A stretch of DNA of 17,853 bases. Source: an uncultured Nocardiaceae bacterium. GTDB lineage: Bacteria; Actinomycetota; Actinomycetes; Mycobacteriales; Mycobacteriaceae. A program made the translations under genes and the position numbers. The notes under the pieces were generated by a model. That model was given only the letters and a program-made list of their open reading frames with translations. It searched no databases and was not told the origin of the DNA. Shown here piece by piece: positions 1-6,650 of the stretch (position 1 is the first letter of the stretch; every line of letters starts with the position of its first letter). The stretch is from assembly GCA_936936565.1 (NCBI GenBank), contig CAKZIX010000088.1:1-17853 (forward strand). Direction: 5' to 3'.

Positions 1-252
1 TTCGCCTTCGGCGGCATCGAGGATTGCCGGGCTGTGGGTCGTTACCAGAACGCGGGTTCCGGGATCCGCCGCACTCAAACGCACCAATTCGAGCACTCGT
101 CGAGCCTGCGAGGAATGCAGACCATTCTCGAGTTCCTCGAGGACGACCAGGACAGCACCACGCAGCGCTTCTTCGTCACTATGCCCTCGGTCGGGAACCG
201 ACGCGTCGACGTCCAGTCCAGTCTGCGCTGAGAGCAGGGCGGTGGCGATCGC
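1..252 (-). pseudogene. AAA/ABC-type ATPase fragment (3'-side part, truncated at both ends)
   Basis: Reading the minus strand with codons at 1-3, 4-6 and so on gives an open frame with hallmarks of AAA_21-type ATPases. A Walker B-like run (VLVVLEELENGLHSSQA) sits at about 150-103, and a switch-histidine motif (VLVTTHSPAILDA) at about 51-13. The stretch before Walker B (VAIATALLSAQTGLDVD) matches the helix usually preceding it, as I recall the family. The Walker A end is absent: past about 245-252 the same strand is only the reverse complement of nuoN. The frame runs off the left edge, so the true C-terminus is not visible. Such ATPases occur in OLD-like, anti-phage or stand-alone DNA-linked proteins; this piece cannot say which. 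It was reconstructed by hand and has no start codon of its own, so it is a gene remnant or half of an artificial join. Confidence 0.72.
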
Positions 253-847
253 GACGATGCTTGTCGGCGCGGTCATGGCGGTCACCCAGACCGACGTCAA
301 ACGCATGCTCGCGTATTCGTCGGTGGCGCACGCCGGATTCATCCTGACCGGCGTGATCGCGGGCGACGTCGGCGCGACGATGTTCTATCTGCTCGCGTAC
401 GGGTTCAGCACGATCGGCGCGTTCGCCGTCGTCGGCCTGGTGCGCGACGCGAAGGGCGAGGCCACCGAGACTGCGCGCTGGGCCGGCCTGGGCCGGCGTT
501 CCCCGGCGCTCGCGGTCGCCTTCGCGCTGTTCCTGCTCGGCATGGCCGGAATCCCGTTGACCAGCGGATTCATCAGCAAGTTCGTGGTGTTCGCCGCGGC
601 GGCCGGCGACGGCGCCGCCGCGCTGGTGGTCGTCGGCGTGGTGTGCAGTGCGATCGCGGCGTTCTTCTACGTGCGGGTCATCGTGATCATGTTTTTCGAC
701 CACCCGGCCGACGACGCCCCGGAGGTCGCGACCGGGGCCGCCTATTCGATCGCGACGGTGGCGGTGTGTGCAGCGGTAACGGTGGTGCTGGGCATTTTCC
801 CGCAACCGGTACTCGACCTCGCGGAACGAGCCGGAACTTTTCTGTAG
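242..847 (+). CDS. nuoN: NADH-quinone oxidoreductase subunit N, C-terminal fragment (5'-truncated nuoN)
   Basis: The 201 residues match the C-terminal part of NuoN, an antiporter-like proton-pumping membrane subunit of respiratory complex I. The motif TQTDVKRMLAYSSVAHAGF (residues 15-33) carries the conserved lysine (K20 here) of the TM helix-8 region. Hydrophobic segments follow near 33-47, 53-67, 90-105, 116-140 and 160-180, ending in FPQPVLDLA. NuoN proteins are usually about 480-550 residues, so roughly the first 60% is missing. The GTG at 242 is only the first in-frame start after the junction with the inverted ATPase fragment and has no convincing ribosome binding site. No nuoM or nuoL lies upstream. 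Function as an intact subunit is not expected. Identity of the fragment is firm; whether the truncation is biological or an assembly join is open. Confidence 0.88.
   Translation: MAIATMLVGAVMAVTQTDVKRMLAYSSVAHAGFILTGVIAGDVGATMFYLLAYGFSTIGAFAVVGLVRDAKGEATETARWAGLGRRSPALAVAFALFLLGMAGIPLTSGFISKFVVFAAAAGDGAAALVVVGVVCSAIAAFFYVRVIVIMFFDHPADDAPEVATGAAYSIATVAVCAAVTVVLGIFPQPVLDLAERAGTFL
245..252. other. Junction between inverted ATPase fragment and nuoN, at palindrome GCGATCGC
   Basis: The 8-bp palindrome GCGATCGC lies where ATPase-like coding on the minus strand gives way to NuoN-like coding on the plus strand. Both strands read V-A-I-A-T across it, so either protein could end here without an obvious change. 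A join at a short palindrome between oppositely oriented genes fits an inversion breakpoint, or a fold-back chimera made during amplification or assembly. The exact breakpoint cannot be fixed from one sequence. Confidence 0.5.
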
Positions 848-889
848 AAACGCCGGACGGCAACCGCCGGACGGCGGCACGCTGGACCC

Positions 890-1018
890 ATGAGCACCGA
901 TCCACTCGTCTTTTTTCAGCAGCTCGGCTGGTTCCTCGGCGAAATGCTGCACCGCACGCCGGAATTCTTGGCCGGCACCGCGAAATTGCTTCGCGAAATC
1001 ATCGATTCGCAATCCTGA
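890..1018 (+). CDS. Hypothetical 42-aa protein
   Basis: An ATG at 890 opens a 42-codon frame ending in TGA at 1016-1018, beginning MSTDPLVFFQQLGWFLGEML and ending REIIDSQS. It lies 42 bases after nuoN and just before the terminator hairpin at 1033-1062. Residues 7-18 are hydrophobic with two adjacent Phe, and the rest looks like an amphipathic helix, so it could be a small membrane-associated protein. Third positions are GC-rich (about 70%), though less so than in neighbours. There is no strong Shine-Dalgarno; only GGCGGCACG precedes it. I do not recognise a family. It may be an untranslated tail of the nuo transcript. Confidence 0.4.
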   Translation: MSTDPLVFFQQLGWFLGEMLHRTPEFLAGTAKLLREIIDSQS

Positions 1019-1032
1019 ACGGAACGAACGAA

Positions 1033-1062
1033 TCGGCGAGCCGCACGGTAGCGGCTCGCCGA
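1033..1062. terminator. Bidirectional intrinsic terminator hairpin
   Basis: A perfect 12-bp GC-rich stem (TCGGCGAGCCGC / GCGGCTCGCCGA) encloses the 6-base loop ACGGTA. It lies between the plus-strand nuoN/small-ORF side and the minus-strand BP74 gene ending at 1080. It has no U-tract, as is common in Actinobacteria. Its convergent position suggests it stops transcription from both sides. Confidence 0.75.
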
Positions 1063-1079
1063 CTCGGGGCTGGAACGCG

Positions 1080-1418
1080 TCAGGCGGCGATTTCTCGGGT
1101 GAGCTTCGACGACCACGGGCACCAGAAGCAGCCCGGCAAGAACGCCCCGCACGCCTCGTCGAGGTGGTCCTCGACGTAGGTGACGCTGGCGTCGCAGACC
1201 TCGATCGCGACCGTGAAGAACGTGACGGTATCGGGGTCGAGATGGAAGGACCAGCCCGGGTTGTAATCGACCTGGTTCTTGCGGATCCGGCCCATCACGT
1301 GCACGGACATCGTCTCCTCGCCGGACAGAATCCGGCGCGCTTCGGCGATGCGTTGCTCGTTGGTGAGCCGGATGACGAACTCCTTGCCGGAGTAATCGGT
1401 AAATGCGAAATCAGCCAT
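1080..1418 (-). CDS. BP74 N-terminal-domain (calmodulin-binding BP-74-like) protein
   Basis: The 112-residue protein (MADFAFTDYSGKEF to the C-terminal end KLTREIAA) matches small bacterial homologues of the Dictyostelium BP74 N-terminal domain, as I recall them. Recognisable stretches are EFVIRLTNEQRIAEARRILS (13-32), YNPGWSFHLDPDTV (52-65), AIEVCDAS (71-78) and PGCFWCPWSS (95-104). No signal peptide or membrane span is seen, so it is probably cytoplasmic. Cysteines are at 75, 90, 97 and 100, the last two forming CFWC. The ATG at 1418 is preceded by a strong AGGAGG 6 bases away, which decides the start over longer in-frame options. It lies 122 bases downstream of the MauE-thioredoxin gene in the same direction and may be co-transcribed. 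Bacterial members have no established biochemical role that I know of. Confidence 0.85.
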   Translation of the reverse strand: MADFAFTDYSGKEFVIRLTNEQRIAEARRILSGEETMSVHVMGRIRKNQVDYNPGWSFHLDPDTVTFFTVAIEVCDASVTYVEDHLDEACGAFLPGCFWCPWSSKLTREIAA

Positions 1419-1540
1419 GTCGCCCCTCCTCGATCTGAATGCTTGCACGGTCGAGGCTAGCGCCAATCCAATCCCGTTGGCAGTCTTGAACTCGGGTGGA
1501 AAGTGTGCGTCCGCAAGGCCTTTCGTCGTGTCGAATGGCG
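1419..1540. other. Intergenic gap, no gene seen
   Basis: These 122 bases separate the MauE-thioredoxin stop from the BP74 start. They contain the BP74 Shine-Dalgarno (minus-strand AGGAGG at 1425-1430). I see no hairpin strong enough to call a terminator, which leaves co-transcription of the two genes possible. Confidence 0.4.
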
Positions 1541-2524
1541 TCAAGGCGTGCCGGATTTCGCTGTGATGAACAGTTCCCGAATGGCCATCGGACCGCGAGC
1601 CAGCGGCGCCGCAATTCGGCCGTCGGCGCCGATCAACACCGCCGACGGTGTCCCGCGTACCCGGTAGCGCAGGGAAGCTTCGTTGCCCTGTTGGACGAGC
1701 AACACGACCTCGCCGAGCCCCCGCGCGCGGCCCCATGCGACATTCTGCTCGAGATCGCCGTTGGCGAGCACCACGATCGTCAGCCGCCCGGCGAGCCGGC
1801 GCTGCCAGCGCGGCAACTCCCCGGCCAGGACGGCGCAGATCTCACACTCGGGATGCACGAAGACCAGCAGCACCGGACTCCCGGCGGCCACCAGGTCCGC
1901 GGTCGCCGTGACACCGCCGCGCGCATCGGACAACTCGAACTCGGGGGCGACGGCACCGACCGGCAAACCCTCCGCGCCGAGCGTCGACAGGGCCTGCCGG
2001 TCGAACTGCCGGCGCAACTGCCGAACCTGCGAATTCGTCCAGAACAGCCAGGTGCTCGATGCCGCGAGCACCGCGAGCCCGATGGCGTGATCGGCGGGCA
2101 GGCTCTGTGGCACCCGAGGCCGCGCCGCCGCACCCCAGACAGTGAATCCGGCGATCGCGATCAGCACACCATTGCGCACCAGCGTCGTCGCCCCGACCGG
2201 GTCCGCGCTCGCCGCTCCGAAGCACGAACACCCCGGCCGCTCGCCGCGCGCCAGCAGGCGCACAACAGCGCCGGTGAACACCGTGAGCAAGGCCAGCGCG
2301 ACCAGCCCGGCCCACGGCGCCGTTGCCGGGAGCAGCAGGGCCGCCGCGGTGACGGCTTCCAGGGCGGGTACCGACCAGGCCACCGCCGGCACCCACCCCG
2401 ACGGAACCCCGAACTCCCCCACCGCCTTTCGCGCGGCCGGTCGATCGGACAGCTTCCCCCACGCCGACAGCGCGAACACGGCAGCGACAACCAATTGCGC
2501 GGTCCATATCCAGTAGTCGATCAC
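1541..2524 (-). CDS. MauE-type membrane protein fused to a thioredoxin-like domain
   Basis: Residues about 1-170 form a MauE/DoxX-like membrane domain: hydrophobic segments near 5-22, 45-65, 71-90, 110-130 and 147-163, and the GCSCFG motif (C99, C101) typical of MauE. Residues about 185-327 are thioredoxin/AhpC-TSA-like, with the redox motif CEIC (C227, C230) after VLLVFVHPE and a cis-proline-type loop GTPSAVLIG (P293). MauE proteins help form disulfides during methylamine dehydrogenase maturation; fusions to thioredoxin folds are thought to shuttle thiol electrons across the membrane. No mau structural genes are here, so the substrate is unknown. I chose GTG at 2524 because MIDYWIWTAQ then starts just before the first membrane span and AAGG lies 7 bases upstream; TTG at 2527 or 2593 is possible. 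It diverges from the DoxX gene. Confidence 0.85.
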   Translation of the reverse strand: MIDYWIWTAQLVVAAVFALSAWGKLSDRPAARKAVGEFGVPSGWVPAVAWSVPALEAVTAAALLLPATAPWAGLVALALLTVFTGAVVRLLARGERPGCSCFGAASADPVGATTLVRNGVLIAIAGFTVWGAAARPRVPQSLPADHAIGLAVLAASSTWLFWTNSQVRQLRRQFDRQALSTLGAEGLPVGAVAPEFELSDARGGVTATADLVAAGSPVLLVFVHPECEICAVLAGELPRWQRRLAGRLTIVVLANGDLEQNVAWGRARGLGEVVLLVQQGNEASLRYRVRGTPSAVLIGADGRIAAPLARGPMAIRELFITAKSGTP

Positions 2525-2633
2525 CAACGAACCTTGCCACAGATCGGCGGGCGCCGCCGCCCGGGCCGAGCCAGTCCTCACCCTGGCGAACAAATCGGGG
2601 ATTTCCCGGAGGCAACGGACCCGCCGGCCTGGC

Positions 2634-2639
2634 TACGTT
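2634..2639 (+). promoter_or_regulatory. -10 box of a probable leaderless promoter for the DoxX gene
   Basis: TACGTT fits the actinobacterial TANNNT -10 consensus and ends 7 bases before the GTG at 2647, so transcription would begin at or next to the start codon. No Shine-Dalgarno precedes either candidate start. GGCAAC lies 17 bases upstream (2611-2616) in the -35 position; its role is uncertain. Confidence 0.5.
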
Positions 2640-2646
2640 GACAGAC

Positions 2647-3945
2647 GTGACGATTCGGGAGGGCGGGGCGGCGCCGGAGGTGCGCTGGCATCCGTTGACA
2701 CGCATAGGTTTTCGGTTCGCCGTCTGCTACTTCGGCCTGTTCTGCGCGATTTTCGGGCAGATTCTGTGGGTGTTCGCGGGCTACCCGATCCGCTGGTTGC
2801 CCGCCGACGCGGTGGTGTGGCAGATGACCGTCGCGAGTCCCGGATACGAATGGGTGGGCCGCGCGGTGTTCGGCGTGGACACGACGCTGCATGTGGATTC
2901 CGGCAGTGGCGATCAGGCGGCGATCTGGCTGCTGGTGTTCTGCATCGCGATCGTCGCGGCGGTTGCCACCGCGCTGTGGTCGGTGCTGGATCGCCGCCGT
3001 CCGGCCTACCCGACGTTGTTCGCCTGGTTCCTCACCGTCATGCGGCTGTGTCTGGCGGGCCAGATGCTGTTCTACGGCACCGCCAAGCTGATCCCGACCC
3101 AGATGCCGGCACCGCCACTGGACGCCCTGCTCACCCCGTTCGGACAGTTCAGCCCGATGTCGGTGCTCTGGCTGCAGGTAGGCTCCGCCCCGGCCTACGA
3201 GATGCTGCTCGGCGCCGCCGAGGTGCTTGCCGGGCTGCTGCTGGTGCTGCCGCGCACGGCCACCCTCGGTGCCCTGCTGAGCGTGGTCAGCATGCTGCAG
3301 GTTTTCGTGCTCAACATGACCTACGACGTGCCGGTCAAGATCCTGTCGTTCCACCTGCTGCTGCTCAGCCTGGTGGTGCTCGCCCCGCAGCTGCGCCGGC
3401 TCGCCGACGTGATCGTGCTGGAACGGCATTCCGAACCCGCACGCCAGCCTGCGCTGTTCGCCACGGCGCGGCGCAACCGCACGGCGGCCGCGGTGCAGGT
3501 GGCACTCGGGGTGTGGGTGCTCGTCGGGTGCCTGGCCATCGGCGCGCAATCCTGGCTCGACTACGGCGGCGGACGCGAACGCTCGCCGCTGTACGGCATC
3601 TGGTCGGTGTCGGCGTTCAGCGTCGACGGCGTCGCCCTGCCGCCCCTGACGACGGACGAAACCCGTTGGCAGCGGCTGGTTTTCGACGAGATCGGCGCGA
3701 TGACCCTACAGCGCATGGACGGCACGCTGACGCAGTTGCCCGCCGCCGTGGACGCCACCTCGATCCGCGCCGAACAGCCACCGATCCACCTGGCCTACAC
3801 GCGCCCGGCACCCGACCGGCTGCAGCTCGACGGGACCGTCGACGGCCGAGCAGTGCGCATCACGCTCACCCAGGTGGACCTGAACAGCTTCGTCTTGCGC
3901 AGCCGCGGATTCAACTGGGTGCAGGAGTATCCGGTGACGAAGTAG
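2647..3945 (+). CDS. DoxX-like integral membrane protein with C-terminal extracytoplasmic domain
   Basis: The 432-residue protein has about seven hydrophobic segments (near 22-45, 91-111, 124-143, 178-200, 204-221, 232-247 and 281-300), then a polar region of about 130 residues. The central part (MRLCLAGQMLFYGTAKLIP and the AYEMLLGAAEVLAGLLLVLPR stretch) is DoxX-like: this family groups small membrane proteins linked to quinone or thiol redox chemistry. The tail (from about PLYGIWSVSAFSVDG) resembles small beta-rich domains seen in DoxX-type proteins; its function is unknown. I place the start at GTG 2647 because TACGTT sits 7 bases upstream; a TTG at 2638 would add three residues. It diverges from the MauE-thioredoxin gene across about 120 bases. 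Its TAG directly abuts the stop codon of the convergent monooxygenase. Confidence 0.8.
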   Translation: MTIREGGAAPEVRWHPLTRIGFRFAVCYFGLFCAIFGQILWVFAGYPIRWLPADAVVWQMTVASPGYEWVGRAVFGVDTTLHVDSGSGDQAAIWLLVFCIAIVAAVATALWSVLDRRRPAYPTLFAWFLTVMRLCLAGQMLFYGTAKLIPTQMPAPPLDALLTPFGQFSPMSVLWLQVGSAPAYEMLLGAAEVLAGLLLVLPRTATLGALLSVVSMLQVFVLNMTYDVPVKILSFHLLLLSLVVLAPQLRRLADVIVLERHSEPARQPALFATARRNRTAAAVQVALGVWVLVGCLAIGAQSWLDYGGGRERSPLYGIWSVSAFSVDGVALPPLTTDETRWQRLVFDEIGAMTLQRMDGTLTQLPAAVDATSIRAEQPPIHLAYTRPAPDRLQLDGTVDGRAVRITLTQVDLNSFVLRSRGFNWVQEYPVTK

Positions 3946-5427
3946 CTACCCGGCCTGCTGCACGTTGCGCTCGCCGCCGAACTCCAGGATCCCGTCCTCG
4001 ACCGGCGAGTTCCGGATCATCTCCCGGTCGCGGAAGTAGCTGTTGACGACCTTCCACGGAGTCCGCTTGCCCTGGCGCGGCATTACCGCGTTGCCGCGCT
4101 GGACATACCCCGACGTGAGCGCCTCGCCCATCATCGACCCCTCGGCACGGTCCTCGGCGCAGCCGCGCGCCACCACGCGCGTGACACCCTTCTTGCGCAT
4201 CGTGGCGAGCAACCGGCACAGGAAGCCGGCGGTCAGATCGACCTTCAGCGTCCACGAGGCGTTGGTGTAACCGAAAACCATGACCGAGTTGGGCAGGCCC
4301 TCGGGGATCGCGCCCTTGTAGAACATGTTGTCGTGCACGTTCACCGGCGTACCGTCCACGAACAGGTTCGCGCCACCGAACATCTGCATCGTCAAACCCG
4401 TTGCGCTGACGACGATGTCGGCATCGAGGTGCGCACCGGACTCCAGCGCGATTCCGGTTTCGGTGAAGGTCGCGATCCGGTCGGTGACGATCGAGGCCTT
4501 ACCCTTGCGCAGCGCGCTGAACAGGTCGCCGTCGGGAACCATGCACAGCCGCTGATCCCACGGGTTGTAGTTCGGGGTGAAGTGGCGCATGTCGACCTTG
4601 GCGCCGACCTGGGCGCGCACCGTGCCGAACAGCATCTTGCGCACCAGGTCCGGTTGCGAACGCGCCAACTTGTACAGGCCCTGCTGCAGCAGGATGTTGC
4701 GGCGGCGGGCCAGCCCGTAGACCAGGCGCGGCGGCACCAATGCCTTGTTCAGGCCGTAGGACACCGGATCCTGCGACGGCAGCGTCGCGATGTAGGACGG
4801 CGAGCGCTGCAGCATGGTGACGTGGTCGGCATCGTCGGCCAGTGCGGGCACCAGCGTGATGGCCGTCGCGCCGCTGCCGATGACGACGACCTTCTTGCCG
4901 CTGTAGTCCAGGTCCTCCGGCCAGTGCTGCGGGTGCACGAGCGTGCCGCGGTAGGAGTCCAGGCCCGGAAAATCGGGCTGGTAGCCGTTGTCGTAGTCGT
5001 AGTAGCCGGTGCAGCCGACCAGGAAGTTGGCGGTGAACTGCTCGGCGGCACCGGTGGACTCGTCGACGGCCTCGACCGTCCAGGTGTCGGTGCCGCTGTT
5101 CCAGCGCGCGGCGGTGACCTTGCGCCCGAATCGAATGTGCTCGGTGACGCCGTTCTCGTCGGCCGCTTCCTCGACGTAGCGCTTGATCGCCGGTCCGTCG
5201 GCGAGCACCTTCGTCCCCCGCCACGGCTTGAACTCGTAACCGAGGGTGAGCATGTCGGAGTCCGAGCGGATCCCCGGGTACCGGAACAGGTCCCAGGTTC
5301 CGCCGATCGCCTGGCGCCGTTCCAGGATCACAAAGCTGTGATCGGCCTTGTCGCGCTGCAGATGGCAGGCAACTCCGATGCCGGACAGGCCTGCTCCGAC
5401 GATGAGGACGTCGACATGGCGATTCAT
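3946..5427 (-). CDS. EthA/MymA-type flavin-containing (Baeyer-Villiger) monooxygenase
   Basis: This 493-residue FAD/NADPH enzyme would insert oxygen into ketones or oxidise sulfur or nitrogen groups. FAD-binding GAGLSG is at 11-16; GGTWDLFRYPGIRSDSDM spans 42-59; the Baeyer-Villiger fingerprint reads YRGTLVHPQHWP at 159-170; NADPH-binding GSGATA is at 184-189. The first fingerprint residue is Tyr where the consensus and, from memory, EthA have Phe. Length matches EthA (489) and MymA (495) of Mycobacterium tuberculosis. Segments such as SGYVQRGNAVMPRQGKRTPW look closer to MymA, but I could not align them. The ATG at 5427 has GGAG 7 bases upstream. No ethR- or virS-like regulator adjoins it; the divergent neighbour is a saccharopine-dehydrogenase-like protein. 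EthA-like enzymes can activate thioamide prodrugs; whether this one does is unknown. Confidence 0.93.
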   Translation of the reverse strand: MNRHVDVLIVGAGLSGIGVACHLQRDKADHSFVILERRQAIGGTWDLFRYPGIRSDSDMLTLGYEFKPWRGTKVLADGPAIKRYVEEAADENGVTEHIRFGRKVTAARWNSGTDTWTVEAVDESTGAAEQFTANFLVGCTGYYDYDNGYQPDFPGLDSYRGTLVHPQHWPEDLDYSGKKVVVIGSGATAITLVPALADDADHVTMLQRSPSYIATLPSQDPVSYGLNKALVPPRLVYGLARRRNILLQQGLYKLARSQPDLVRKMLFGTVRAQVGAKVDMRHFTPNYNPWDQRLCMVPDGDLFSALRKGKASIVTDRIATFTETGIALESGAHLDADIVVSATGLTMQMFGGANLFVDGTPVNVHDNMFYKGAIPEGLPNSVMVFGYTNASWTLKVDLTAGFLCRLLATMRKKGVTRVVARGCAEDRAEGSMMGEALTSGYVQRGNAVMPRQGKRTPWKVVNSYFRDREMIRNSPVEDGILEFGGERNVQQAG

Positions 5428-5540
5428 TCGGGTCTCCGCGTTCGGCTCGCCTCTTCATTGAGGCACACTTGCAGTGAACCCGAGTTACATCTACCGGTCA
5501 AATTTTCGGGACCTGCGTCCACCGAAGTCCGAGGAGTTCC
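5428..5540. promoter_or_regulatory. Divergent promoter region between monooxygenase and saccharopine-dehydrogenase-like gene
   Basis: This 113-base gap must hold both promoters. On the minus strand TTGACC (5501-5496) and TTCACT (5478-5473) are 17 bases apart. On the plus strand TTGCAG (5469-5474) and TACCGG (5492-5497) are also 17 apart. The -10 matches are weak. The candidate elements overlap around the palindrome ACCGGT (5493-5498), so the two promoters could interfere with each other. Confidence 0.3.
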
Positions 5541-6575
5541 ATGAGCTGGATGATCTACGGCGCGAACGGATATACCGGCGCGCTGCTGGCCGAGCACGCG
5601 GTAGCCGCGGGCGAGCGCCCGGTGCTGGCCGGTCGCTCCGCCGACGCGGTGCGCACACTCGCCGAACGGCTCGGATTACCCTGGCGCGCTTTCGATCTGG
5701 CGGCACCCTTCGACGGCGAGCTCGCCGATGTCGAGGTGGTGGCGCACTGCGCCGGGCCCTTCTCGCACACCTCCGCGCCGATGGTTGCCGCCTGTTTGCG
5801 TACCGGGACCCACTACCTGGACCTCACCGGCGAGGTCGACGTGTTCGAAGCGATCTACGCCCGTCACGACGATGCGCTGCGCGCCGGGGTCGCGCTGGTG
5901 CCCGGCGTCGGATTCGATGTCGTCCCGACCGATTACCTCGCGGTGACGCTCGCCGCCGAGCTGCCGACTGCCACCCAACTCGACATCGCGCTCATCAGCC
6001 GGGGCGGATTCAGCGCCGGCACGCTCAAAACCGGGGTCGAGGGCATGCGCCAGGGCGGGCGGGTCCGGGCCGGCGGCGAGCTCGTGCCGGTGCCCCTGGC
6101 CCACCGCGCGCTGCGGGTGGCGCTCGAGCGCGGGCACGCGACCGTGCACAGCGTGCCCCTCGGCGACATCAGCAGCGCCTTCCGGGCGACGCAGATCCCG
6201 AACATCACGAACTTCACCGTGGTTCCGCTCGGCGGCCTGGCCAACCGATTCGACCCGCTGATCCGTACTGCCATGAATCTGCCCGGCGCCGGGGCCGCCG
6301 TGGGGCGCCTGATCGGCGCCGTGGTGTCCGGGCCGTCCGAGCAAACCCGCGCCAGCACCCGCAGCGAGCTGTGGGCGCAGGCGCGCGACGAGTCCGGCAA
6401 CACCGCGCAGGCCCGCGTCTGTGTCGCCAACACCTACGAGTTCACGGTCGCCAGCACCCTCGCCGCCGTCCGGGCCACCCTGGCCGGTGTCCTTCCCGGC
6501 GCCTGGACCCCGAGCCAGGCGTTCGGACACGAGTTCTTCGAGGCCGTGAACGGCGCGCGGGCGCAACTTATCTAG
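5541..6575 (+). CDS. Saccharopine dehydrogenase-like NAD(P)-binding oxidoreductase
   Basis: The 344-residue protein starts with a Rossmann nucleotide-binding motif, GANGYTG (7-13), followed by AGPF (71-74) and HYLDLTGE (91-98), the signature order of the saccharopine dehydrogenase NADP-binding family. Actinobacterial members include trans-acting enoyl reductases and many uncharacterised proteins. It is shorter than the roughly 400-residue mycobacterial enoyl-reductase relatives, so lysine metabolism is unlikely and an enoyl reductase-like role is only a guess. The ATG at 5541 has GAGGAG 4 bases upstream. It is divergent from the flavin monooxygenase, a pairing that may mean a shared substrate class. 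A GC-rich hairpin follows the stop. Confidence 0.85.
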   Translation: MSWMIYGANGYTGALLAEHAVAAGERPVLAGRSADAVRTLAERLGLPWRAFDLAAPFDGELADVEVVAHCAGPFSHTSAPMVAACLRTGTHYLDLTGEVDVFEAIYARHDDALRAGVALVPGVGFDVVPTDYLAVTLAAELPTATQLDIALISRGGFSAGTLKTGVEGMRQGGRVRAGGELVPVPLAHRALRVALERGHATVHSVPLGDISSAFRATQIPNITNFTVVPLGGLANRFDPLIRTAMNLPGAGAAVGRLIGAVVSGPSEQTRASTRSELWAQARDESGNTAQARVCVANTYEFTVASTLAAVRATLAGVLPGAWTPSQAFGHEFFEAVNGARAQLI

Positions 6576-6579
6576 ACCA

Positions 6580-6606
6580 GCCGGGCCGGCAGGTCGGCGG
6601 CCCGGC
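6580..6606 (+). terminator. Candidate terminator hairpin after the saccharopine-dehydrogenase-like gene
   Basis: A perfect 9-bp stem GCCGGGCCG / CGGCCCGGC encloses a 9-base loop (6589-6597), starting 5 bases after the stop codon. There is no U-tract. Its place between two co-directional genes suggests the AsnC gene is separately transcribed. Confidence 0.55.
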
Positions 6607-6637
6607 CCGAACCGCAGGTCAACGGGGTGTCGAGCAT

Positions 6638-6645
6638 GTGACAAT
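6638..6645 (+). promoter_or_regulatory. Extended -10-like element before the Lrp/AsnC gene
   Basis: TGTGACAAT (6637-6645) resembles an extended -10 (TGN before a hexamer ending AAT) and ends 5 bases before the ATG at 6651. No Shine-Dalgarno is seen. Both points suggest a leaderless or near-leaderless transcript; the hexamer match is only moderate. Confidence 0.35.
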
Positions 6646-6650
6646 GCCTC

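Noticed and set aside
1080..1736. Longer 218-residue version of the BP74 protein
   Set aside because: Homology begins only at the ATG at 1418, which has an AGGAGG site. The extra N-terminal part overlaps the MauE-thioredoxin gene in another frame and has no domain.
2540..2560. CGGGCG-CCGC-CGCCCG inverted repeat in the divergent MauE/DoxX region
   Set aside because: Six GC-only pairs in very GC-rich DNA are likely by chance, and it overlaps an Ala/Gly/Arg-coding-like stretch.
1496..2641. 381-codon plus-strand frame opposite the MauE-thioredoxin gene
   Set aside because: Arg/Pro/Gln-rich with no recognisable domain; the minus strand has membrane spans and two redox motifs.
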